19,935 nucleotides of DNA from Bacteroidota bacterium. Its GTDB lineage: Bacteria > Bacteroidota > Bacteroidia > Flavobacteriales_F > PHOS-HE28. The position numbers were made by a program, and so were the translations under genes. The stretch is taken from positions 1 through 19,935 of the forward strand of contig JAEZDL010000123.1 in the NCBI GenBank assembly GCA_023418095.1, read 5' to 3'. The notes below the pieces were generated by a model. It saw nothing but the letters and a program-made list of their open reading frames with translations. It had not been told where the DNA came from and did not search any database. Of the stretch, positions 1 to 6,661 are shown piece by piece. Every line of letters begins with the position of its first letter. Positions within the stretch are counted from its first letter, which is position 1.

Positions 1-2
1 CG

Positions 3-2945
3 CATGGTGAGGAAAAGGTGTATCCGGTGCTGGGTTACACCTACCGCGAGGCGAAGGAGAAAGAGATCAACCTCGGTCTCGATCTGCGCGGTGGCATGGC
101 CGTTACGCTCGAAGTCAGCATTCCCGAATTGATCACCAATTTGGCGGATAACAGCCAGGATCCGGCCTTCCAGACGGCGATGAAGAACGCCATGGCCCGC
201 CAGAGTTCGAGCAGCGCCGATTTCATCACACTGTTCGGTGAGGAATATGCGAAGATCCCCGATCGCGGCCCGCTTTCCACCATTTTCTATACCCCAGAAC
301 GCCGCGACATGTTCGAGCGTGAAGGATCCGATACCGATTACCTGGCCGCTCTTCGCCGCGAAGCCCAAACGGCGTTGAACAACACCGAGCGGATCCTGCG
401 TACCAGGATCGACAAGTTCGGCGTGGCGCAACCAAGCATACAGAAGCAGCAGTTCACCGGCAGGATCCAGATCGAACTACCCGGCGTGAAGGACAAGGAG
501 CGCGTGCGCCGCGTGTTGCAGAGCACCGCCAACCTCGAGTTCTGGGAAACTTATGACAATACGGAGATCTACCCGATGCTGCAGGCGGCGAACGATCGCC
601 TAGCTACGCTGAACGCCGCGACCACCTCACCCGATACCACATCCACAACCCCGATCGACACCGGATCCGTCGCGATCGCAGATACTTCACTGGCCGTTGA
701 TACCACTGCTGCGGATACATCCCTCGCGGCTGCCGCGGATACCACCGATCTGGCGGATACCACGACCGCCGCTTCGGGAACGGATGCGGATACAACGCAG
801 ATGGATGCGGAGGAATTCGCCAAGACCAATCCGTTGTTCGCCGTACTCAACCCTTCCGTGTTCCAGACCACCGCCGGATCGGTGAACCTGGCCACCGGGC
901 CTGTTGTGGGTACTGCGCGGGTGGCGGACACTGCACAGGTGAACAGCATGTTGCGCTCGGAAGCGATGCGCGCTTCGCTCGGCCAGGACGTGAAATTGGC
1001 ATGGGCCGCCAAGCCTGAGATCCGTGAGATCGACGGCCAGAACGTTCAACTGATCAATCTTTTCGCGTTGAAGGTGCCGCGCGGTGGCGAACCGAAGCTT
1101 GATGGAAGTTCGATCGTGAACGCCGCCCAGGATTTCAACCTGCAGGGCGAAGTGGAGGTGACCATGAACATGAACGCCGAAGGCGCACAGACATGGAAGG
1201 TGATGACCGGCGACAACGTGGGAAAAGCGATCGCGATCGTGTTGGATGAGCTCGTGTACAGCGCGCCGATCGTGCAGAACGAGATCGCCGGTGGCCGGTC
1301 CAGCATATCCCTCGGCAGCGATAACCTGAACAAGCAGATCCAGGAAGCCGATGACCTTGCGAACATCCTGAAAGCCGGCGCGCTCCCAGCACCTGCACGG
1401 ATCATTGATGAAACAGTGGTCGGGCCTTCCCTGGGTGAAGAGAACATCAAGAGCGGTCTCGCTTCGTTCGCGGTGGCGCTGGTCTGCGTGCTGCTCGTTA
1501 TGATCCTGTATTACGCCCGCGCTGGTTGGATCGCCGATATCGCCCTGCTGGCGAACGTATTCTTCCTTCTTGGCACCATGGCTTCCATGCAGGCCACACT
1601 TACGCTTCCTGGTATCGCAGGTATCGTACTCACGATCGGTATGGCGGTGGATGCCAACGTACTGATAAATGAACGGGTGCGCGATGAACTGAAGTCAGGC
1701 CGTATGTTGAAGAGCGGCATCGATGTGGCCTACAGCGGCGCAGGCGCACTTTCGGCGATCATCGATTCCAACGTGACCACCTTCATAACCGCAGTGATCC
1801 TGTATTTCTTCGGTTCGGGTCCGATCCAGGGCTTCGCCACCACATTGGGCTTGGGTATCCTTACGTCCTTGTTCACGGCCATTTTCATCACGCGGATGAT
1901 CATGACGCAGCGTTTGGAAAAAGGCCGCACGATCGAATTCTCCCGTCCCTGGAACAGGAACCTGTTCGATGGCATCAACATCGATTTCATGGGCCGCCGC
2001 AAAATGTTCTACCTGATCTCGGCCATTGTGATCGGCATCGGGGTCGGTTCCATGGTGGTCCGTGGTTTCAACTGGGGTGTCGATTTCACGGGTGGCCGCT
2101 CCTACGTGGTCGAATTCAAGGAAACACCGGACCTTGAACAGGTACGTGGATCGCTTGCGCCGATCATGAAAGGTGAGGAAGGCCAGGACTACTCCCTGTT
2201 GGTGAAGACCTACGGTGGGGAGAAGCGGTTGAAGATCACCACGAACTACCTGATCGAGCAACCCGGTGTACATGTTGATTCGATCGCCGAGGCCGCGATA
2301 GCCAATAGCCTCGCCACGGTCGGGCAGTTCGATTTTGTCGGTGATACGCGGAAAGTGGATCCCACGATCAGTGATGACATCAAGCTTTCCGCCCTCACCT
2401 CGGTGGGCATCGCCCTGGTGTTCATGTTCATCTATATCGGTATCCGGTTCCGCAACTGGCAGTTCGGCATGGGTGCCGTGGTCGCGTTGGCGCACGACGT
2501 GTTGTTCGTTCTGGGTCTATACTCGCTCCTGTGGGGCGTGGTGGGCTTCTCCTTGGAGATCGATGAGGCCTTCATCGCGGTGATCCTTACCGTGGTGGGT
2601 TACTCGATCAACGATACCGTGGTGGTATTCGACCGTATCCGTGAATATGTGCGCGATCACAAGCGTGAATCGCACGAAGTGGTCTTCAACAAGGCGATCA
2701 ACAGTACGCTCAGCCGTACGTTGAACACCGGTGTGTGCACCCTGCTCGTGTTGGTGACCATCTTCCTGTTCGGCGGAGTTTCCATCAAGGGCTTCGTCTT
2801 CGGCCTGTTCTTCGGTACTCTGGTGGGAACGTATTCCTCCATCTTCGTTGCTTCAACGGTAGCATTGGACCTGCTGAAGAAGAAGAACCCGATCGATACC
2901 CGCCAGCCGGTTACGCGTGGCGCCGCCGTAGGTGCAACACGTTGA
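3..2945 (+). CDS. secDF: Protein translocase SecDF fusion (5' partial)
   Basis: Membrane component of the Sec export machinery that uses the proton gradient to help pull proteins across the inner membrane. The frame is open to the left edge, and the visible protein begins just before the conserved GLDLRGG motif, so the first membrane helix and true start lie outside the window. The GTG at 18 is not a credible start. Counting residues from 18: SecD P1 domain with GLDLRGG at about 20-26, SecD membrane block with DANVLINER at about 545, SecF start with GVDFTGG at about 687, and the SecF signature SINDTVVVFDRIRE at about 863. SecD and SecF are one polypeptide, as is usual in Bacteroidota. A Thr/Asp/Ala-rich low-complexity insert lies in the periplasmic P1 region (nt 624-812). 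The gene ends in a strong terminator and tatA follows. Identification is certain; only the start is missing. Confidence 0.97.
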   Translation, partial: HGEEKVYPVLGYTYREAKEKEINLGLDLRGGMAVTLEVSIPELITNLADNSQDPAFQTAMKNAMARQSSSSADFITLFGEEYAKIPDRGPLSTIFYTPERRDMFEREGSDTDYLAALRREAQTALNNTERILRTRIDKFGVAQPSIQKQQFTGRIQIELPGVKDKERVRRVLQSTANLEFWETYDNTEIYPMLQAANDRLATLNAATTSPDTTSTTPIDTGSVAIADTSLAVDTTAADTSLAAAADTTDLADTTTAASGTDADTTQMDAEEFAKTNPLFAVLNPSVFQTTAGSVNLATGPVVGTARVADTAQVNSMLRSEAMRASLGQDVKLAWAAKPEIREIDGQNVQLINLFALKVPRGGEPKLDGSSIVNAAQDFNLQGEVEVTMNMNAEGAQTWKVMTGDNVGKAIAIVLDELVYSAPIVQNEIAGGRSSISLGSDNLNKQIQEADDLANILKAGALPAPARIIDETVVGPSLGEENIKSGLASFAVALVCVLLVMILYYARAGWIADIALLANVFFLLGTMASMQATLTLPGIAGIVLTIGMAVDANVLINERVRDELKSGRMLKSGIDVAYSGAGALSAIIDSNVTTFITAVILYFFGSGPIQGFATTLGLGILTSLFTAIFITRMIMTQRLEKGRTIEFSRPWNRNLFDGINIDFMGRRKMFYLISAIVIGIGVGSMVVRGFNWGVDFTGGRSYVVEFKETPDLEQVRGSLAPIMKGEEGQDYSLLVKTYGGEKRLKITTNYLIEQPGVHVDSIAEAAIANSLATVGQFDFVGDTRKVDPTISDDIKLSALTSVGIALVFMFIYIGIRFRNWQFGMGAVVALAHDVLFVLGLYSLLWGVVGFSLEIDEAFIAVILTVVGYSINDTVVVFDRIREYVRDHKRESHEVVFNKAINSTLSRTLNTGVCTLLVLVTIFLFGGVSIKGFVFGLFFGTLVGTYSSIFVASTVALDLLKKKNPIDTRQPVTRGAAVGATR
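624..812 (+). repeat. Low-complexity ADT-rich segment inside secDF
   Basis: Within the SecD periplasmic region the protein turns into about 60 residues dominated by Asp, Thr, Ala and Ser, with the triplet Asp-Thr-Thr or Ala-Asp-Thr recurring many times. At DNA level the unit gcggatac/gataccac recurs imperfectly. It separates two well-conserved parts of the P1 domain and is probably a flexible surface loop. The reading frame stays open through it. Confidence 0.6.
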
Positions 2946-2962
2946 TCCCATCATTCCAGATC

Positions 2963-2998
2963 AGGAAGGTCCCGCCACGAGCGGGACTTCCTACTTTT
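2963..2998 (+). terminator. Rho-independent terminator after secDF
   Basis: Left arm 2963-2975 and right arm 2981-2992 pair over 12 bp with a single bulged G; the core is GTCCCGC/GCGGGAC around the 5-base loop cacga. A TTTT run at 2995-2998 follows. It sits 17 bases after the secDF stop and ends only 7 bases before the tatA start. Confidence 0.8.
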
Positions 2999-2999
2999 A
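2992..2999 (+). promoter_or_regulatory. Possible -7 box for tatA
   Basis: TACTTTTA matches the Bacteroidota -7 consensus TAnnTTTG at all but the last base. It is embedded in the T-tract of the secDF terminator. If used, the transcript would start at or very near the tatA ATG at 3006. No clear TTG (-33) element is visible at the usual distance, so this is tentative. Confidence 0.25.
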
Positions 3000-3005
3000 T
3001 GCCCC

Positions 3006-3290
3006 ATGCGTTTCGCACTTCTCTTCGATATCAGTGGCGGTGAACTGATGGTGATCCTGCTGTTCGTGCTGCTCTTCTTCGGTTCGAAGGGCATTCCCGA
3101 TATGGCCCGGACACTCGGGCGGACCATGCGGCAGATGCGCGATGCGAGCAACGAGGTGCAGCGTGAGATCCATCGCAACACACATGATGTAAGGCGTGCG
3201 GTGGAACAACAGCGACAGGCATTCCAGCAGGAGAACAACAACCCGGCTGATCCGGGGCCTGCCACCGACCAATCGCGTACAGATCGATAG
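3006..3290 (+). CDS. tatA: Sec-independent translocase subunit, TatA/TatB family
   Basis: A 94-residue protein with the typical TatA plan: a short N-terminal membrane helix (about 12-25), the FG hinge (Phe25-Gly26), an amphipathic helix containing IPDMARTLGRTMRQMR (from about 30), then a charged Gln/Arg/Glu-rich tail. TatA-family proteins form the pore for twin-arginine export of folded proteins. The pre-helix segment FDISGGEL is typical of the family, with Glu13 at the start of the helix. The tail is longer than in minimal TatA, so a TatB-like role cannot be excluded. The stop codon directly abuts the start of the antiporter gene, which suggests one transcript. It follows secDF, so two export pathways are adjacent, although a terminator separates them. 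Confidence 0.9.
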   Translation: MRFALLFDISGGELMVILLFVLLFFGSKGIPDMARTLGRTMRQMRDASNEVQREIHRNTHDVRRAVEQQRQAFQQENNNPADPGPATDQSRTDR

Positions 3291-4223
3291 ATGGCCGTAC
3301 TCTTCACATTGCTCGGCCTCGTGGCGCTGGTGATCGGCGCAGAGATCATGATCCGGGGTGCCGTGGCCCTGGCCCTGCGTTTCCACATCTCCCCATTGGT
3401 GATCGGCCTTACCATCGTGGCCATGGGAACATCCATGCCGGAGTTGCTCGTAAGCCTGCTTGCCGCCTTGAAAGGCAACCCGGAACTGGCGATCGGGAAT
3501 GTGGTGGGATCGAGCATCATCAACATCAGCTTCATCCTTGGGGCCAGCATCCTTATTTTCCCGATCGAGGTGGACCGCGAGGCACGACGGATCCATTGGC
3601 CGGTGATGATGATCGTTTCATTGGTCTTCGTTCTTTATTGTTGGAACGATCTCATGAGCCGCTTCGAAGGAATAGTGTTCGTGCTGCTCCTGGTCCTCTA
3701 TGTGGTGGCCATGATCCGCACATCGCGCCGCAAGCAACTGATGCCCGGCGCCCTGCCGTCCGTGACGTATGAACCGTTATGGAGATCGTTCTTGCAACTG
3801 ATCATCGGGATCGCTGCACTTGCGTTCGGGGCCGATCTTTTCGTGGATGGTGCCGTTCAACTCGCGAACATCCTCGGGGTTTCCGATCAGCTGGTCGGTG
3901 TTACGATCGTGGCCGTGGGCACTTCCCTGCCGGAGTTGATCACCTCGTTGATGGCCGCCTTCCGGAAACAGCCCGATATCTCGTTGGGCAATCTGGTGGG
4001 CAGCAACATCTTCAACCTGCTCGGCATCCTTGGCATAACGGCCGCCATTAGCCCGATCCCGGTGGATCTGGCATCCTTCAGCCTGGATGTGAGCGCCATG
4101 ATCCTCGTGGCCCTCATTCTCTTTCCATTGATGTTCTGGGGGAAAAAGCTCGGGCGTCCGCACGGCGCCATCCTGTTCCTAGCCTACATCGTTTACGTCT
4201 ACTTGGTGATAGACAGGGGTTGA
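3291..4223 (+). CDS. Calcium/sodium antiporter (CaCA family, YrbG-like)
   Basis: A 310-residue inner-membrane protein with about ten hydrophobic segments and the two inverted alpha repeats that define the Ca2+:cation antiporter family. Alpha-1 contains GTSMPELLVSLLAA (Gly46 on) and GNVVGSSIIN; alpha-2 contains GTSLPELITSLMAA (Gly210 on) and GNLVGSNIFN. The acidic residues Glu51 and Glu215 in the GTSxPE motifs are the expected ion ligands. Length matches bacterial YrbG-type proteins. The ATG follows the tatA TAG with no intervening base, so translation is probably coupled. Likely role is export of Ca2+ (or a similar cation) in exchange for Na+ or H+; the exact ion cannot be read from the sequence. 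The last codons overlap the first copy of a 14-bp direct repeat that belongs to the glnN leader. Confidence 0.92.
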   Translation: MAVLFTLLGLVALVIGAEIMIRGAVALALRFHISPLVIGLTIVAMGTSMPELLVSLLAALKGNPELAIGNVVGSSIINISFILGASILIFPIEVDREARRIHWPVMMIVSLVFVLYCWNDLMSRFEGIVFVLLLVLYVVAMIRTSRRKQLMPGALPSVTYEPLWRSFLQLIIGIAALAFGADLFVDGAVQLANILGVSDQLVGVTIVAVGTSLPELITSLMAAFRKQPDISLGNLVGSNIFNLLGILGITAAISPIPVDLASFSLDVSAMILVALILFPLMFWGKKLGRPHGAILFLAYIVYVYLVIDRG

Positions 4224-4304
4224 AAGTTTAAATATTACCATCACCCCCCCCTTTTTGAACAGGGGTTGAAAGAATTTTCAGGTAATATTCCGGAGCGTAC
4301 CCCC
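4213..4304 (+). repeat. Repeat-rich glnN leader: direct repeat, inverted repeat, C-tract
   Basis: The 14-bp sequence acaggggttgaaag occurs at 4213-4226 (spanning the antiporter stop) and again at 4259-4272. A 9-bp inverted repeat, aatattacc at 4231-4239 and ggtaatatt at 4281-4289, brackets the second copy together with a run of eight C (4244-4251) followed by five T. The GGGG of either repeat copy could pair with the C8 tract, and the second could also pair with CCCCC at 4300-4304, so alternative hairpins are possible. It may be a terminator/attenuator or paired binding sites for a nitrogen regulator; which one cannot be decided here. Confidence 0.6.
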
Positions 4305-4312
4305 TCTCCTGA

Positions 4313-4320
4313 TACCTTTG
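4313..4320 (+). promoter_or_regulatory. Likely -7 promoter box for glnN
   Basis: TACCTTTG fits the Bacteroidota sigma factor -7 consensus TAnnTTTG exactly. It lies 24 bases before the chosen ATG at 4345, leaving a leader of about 18 bases. No clear TTG (-33) element is present at the expected spacing; the repeat block upstream may instead supply an activator site. Confidence 0.4.
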
Positions 4321-4344
4321 CTGTCAGAAAATAACCTCATTTTC

Positions 4345-6537
4345 ATGTCCACCCCCCAAATGCGGCTCAAAGCACTGGTCGATGTGCTTGATCGTGAACC
4401 CCGTTTTTCCGATCCACCGGCACAAAAGATCTCGGAATACTTCGGATCGAACGTGTTCAATGAGGATGCGATGCGCATGTTCCTCACGGAAGATGCATGG
4501 TTCGCTGTACGCCAGGCGATCCACCAGGGACAGCGGATCGAGCGCAAACTGGCCGATCAGGTGGCGAGCGGCATGAAGGAATGGGCTTCCACCAAGGGCG
4601 CAACGCATTACACGCATTGGTTCCAGCCGCTCACCGGCCTCAGCGCCGAAAAGCACGATGCGTTCTTCGAACCGATCGGGGGCGGACGTAGCATCGAGCG
4701 TTTCGATGGAAGCATGCTCGTGCAGCAGGAACCAGATGCTTCAAGCTTTCCAAGTGGCGGCATTCGCAACACTTTCGAGGCCCGCGGTTACACCGCATGG
4801 GATCCGAGCAGCCCGGCCTTCGTGATCGGCCGCACGCTGTGCATCCCCACGATCTTCATAAGCTATACCGGCGAAGCGCTGGATTACAAGATGCCCTTGC
4901 TGCGCTCGATCCGTGCGATCGATGAAGCGGCCACCGCCGTATGCCAGTATTTCGACAAGGATGTGACCAAGGTGATCAGTACCCTGGGTTGGGAACAGGA
5001 ATACTTCCTGATCGACAAGGCGCTGTTCCATGCCCGGCCGGACATCATGCTTTGTGGTCGCGCGTTGTTCGGACATCTTCCTGCGAAAGGCCAACAGCTC
5101 GAGGACCATTACTTCGGAAGCATTCCAGCCCGTGTTCGCGCCTTCATGCGCGATTTTGAAACGGAAGCGCTCATGCTCGGGATCCCGGTGAAAACGCGTC
5201 ATAACGAAGTGGCTCCGAACCAGTTCGAATGCGCGCCGGTGTTCGAGGAAATGAACCTTGCGGTGGATCACAACGTGCTGCTGATGGACATCATGGAAAA
5301 GACCGCGCAGAAACATGATTTCCGCGTGATGCTCCATGAAAAACCTTATGCCGGAGTGAATGGAAGTGGCAAGCACAACAACTGGAGTCTTGCGACCAAT
5401 ACCGGCAGGAATCTGCTAAAACCATCGAAAACACCGAAGGAGAACCTGCAATTCCTCTCATTCTTCGTGAACACGATCGCTGGGATCCACAAGTATGCTG
5501 ATGTGCTTCGCGCCAGCATCGCCAGCGCAGGGAACGATCATCGCCTCGGCGCGAACGAAGCTCCGCCCGCGATCATTTCAGCCTTCATCGGGGAACATCT
5601 CAGCAAGCTGCTCGATGAATTGGAAAAGAACGTGAAGAGCAAGATGAGCCCGGAATTGAAGACCGATCTGAAACTGGACATCGGCCGCATTCCGCAGATC
5701 ATGCTGGACAACACCGATCGGAATCGTACCAGTCCGTTCGCGTTCACCGGCAACAAATTCGAGTTCCGGGCCGTGGGCAGCAGCGCGAATTGCGCCGGTC
5801 CGATGACGGTGCTGAACACGATCGTCGCAAAACAGCTTCGCGATTTCAAGCGTGAAGTTGATACCCTGATCGATAAGGGCACCAAGAAGGACGAAGCGAT
5901 CCTGCGCGTATTGCGCGACCTGATCGCGAACAGCAAGGCGATCCGTTTCGAAGGCAACGGCTACAGCGAGGATTGGGTGAAGGAAGCCGCCCGCCGCGGA
6001 TTGAACAACATAAAGGACACACCGCGCGCGCTGGATGTCTGGACGAAGAAGGAAACGATCCAGCTGATGCAGGAGATGGAGGTGATGAGCGAAGTGGAGG
6101 TCGAGGCTCGTCAGGAGATCGAATTCCACAGCTTCATGCTGAAGATCCAGATCGAGAGCCGCATTGGTGGCGATCTGGCGCAGAACCACATCGTACCCAC
6201 CGCGATCATCTACCAGAACCGCCTGATCGAGAACGTACGTGGCCTGCGTGAAGTTCTTCCGAAGGAAAAGGCCGAAAAAGCCGCCGCCACACAGTTGAAG
6301 CTGATCGAAGAGATCAGCGATCACATCAGCAAGATCGTGATGATGGTGGATGAGATGATCGAAGAGCGCAAGAAAGCGAACAAGATCGAGGACATCCGTG
6401 AAAAGGCGATCGCCTATTGCGACAAGGTGCGGCCTTACCTGGACAAGATCCGCTACCATTCGGACAAGCTGGAGCTGCTTGTGGATGATGAGCTGTGGCC
6501 CCTGCCGAAGATGCGGGAACTGCTCTTTACACGATGA
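4345..6537 (+). CDS. glnN: Glutamine synthetase type III
   Basis: Makes glutamine from glutamate, ammonia and ATP; the type III enzyme is a large dodecamer common in Bacteroidota. The 730-residue length fits GSIII and is far longer than type I or II enzymes. Signatures, counted from 4345: NEVAPNQFECAPVFEE near 288, the ATP/glutamate loop AGVNGSGKHNNW at 336-347, RTSPFAFTGNKFEFR at 461-475, then a long helical C-terminal region characteristic of GSIII. ATG 4345 is preferred because MSTPQMRLKAL resembles GSIII N-termini; an upstream in-frame TTG at 4318 would run into the likely -7 box. It is a single gene, between the repeat-rich leader and a palindromic terminator, so it probably has its own nitrogen-responsive promoter. 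Identification is firm; the regulation is inferred. Confidence 0.97.
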   Translation: MSTPQMRLKALVDVLDREPRFSDPPAQKISEYFGSNVFNEDAMRMFLTEDAWFAVRQAIHQGQRIERKLADQVASGMKEWASTKGATHYTHWFQPLTGLSAEKHDAFFEPIGGGRSIERFDGSMLVQQEPDASSFPSGGIRNTFEARGYTAWDPSSPAFVIGRTLCIPTIFISYTGEALDYKMPLLRSIRAIDEAATAVCQYFDKDVTKVISTLGWEQEYFLIDKALFHARPDIMLCGRALFGHLPAKGQQLEDHYFGSIPARVRAFMRDFETEALMLGIPVKTRHNEVAPNQFECAPVFEEMNLAVDHNVLLMDIMEKTAQKHDFRVMLHEKPYAGVNGSGKHNNWSLATNTGRNLLKPSKTPKENLQFLSFFVNTIAGIHKYADVLRASIASAGNDHRLGANEAPPAIISAFIGEHLSKLLDELEKNVKSKMSPELKTDLKLDIGRIPQIMLDNTDRNRTSPFAFTGNKFEFRAVGSSANCAGPMTVLNTIVAKQLRDFKREVDTLIDKGTKKDEAILRVLRDLIANSKAIRFEGNGYSEDWVKEAARRGLNNIKDTPRALDVWTKKETIQLMQEMEVMSEVEVEARQEIEFHSFMLKIQIESRIGGDLAQNHIVPTAIIYQNRLIENVRGLREVLPKEKAEKAAATQLKLIEEISDHISKIVMMVDEMIEERKKANKIEDIREKAIAYCDKVRPYLDKIRYHSDKLELLVDDELWPLPKMRELLFTR

Positions 6538-6540
6538 GAT

Positions 6541-6569
6541 ACGGAACGCCCTGTACAGGGCGTTCTGTT
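6541..6569 (+). terminator. Palindromic terminator after glnN
   Basis: GAACGCCCTGT/ACAGGGCGTTC at 6544-6565 is a perfect 22-base palindrome just 6 bases after the glnN stop, and can be extended by further pairs including one G:T. The following bases (tgttcatagtt) are only mildly T-rich, so it could act in either direction or mainly protect the transcript end. Confidence 0.6.
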
Positions 6570-6611
6570 CATAGTTCCTGAAGTTGCATTTCCATCATTC
6601 GAGGAACTGCT

Positions 6612-6619
6612 TATCTTCG
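6612..6619 (+). promoter_or_regulatory. Possible -7 box for the PorE-like gene
   Basis: TATCTTCG differs from TAnnTTTG at one defined base. A TTG at 6584-6586 lies upstream but with a 25-base spacer, a little longer than the usual 17-23. The position would give a leader of roughly 36 bases before ATG 6662. Tentative. Confidence 0.25.
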
Positions 6620-6661
6620 CCCGATCCGTTACATCAGCATAGATCCATTCATCCATACCAG

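Noticed and set aside
1695..2495. A 266-residue antisense frame within secDF.
   Set aside because: It overlaps SecF membrane segments with clear motifs on the plus strand; its product shows no domain and is very rich in His, Asp and Gly.
5578..6459. A 293-residue antisense frame within glnN.
   Set aside because: It is opposite well-conserved glutamine synthetase sequence and its product is rich in Asp, His, Phe and Val in the pattern typical of shadow frames.
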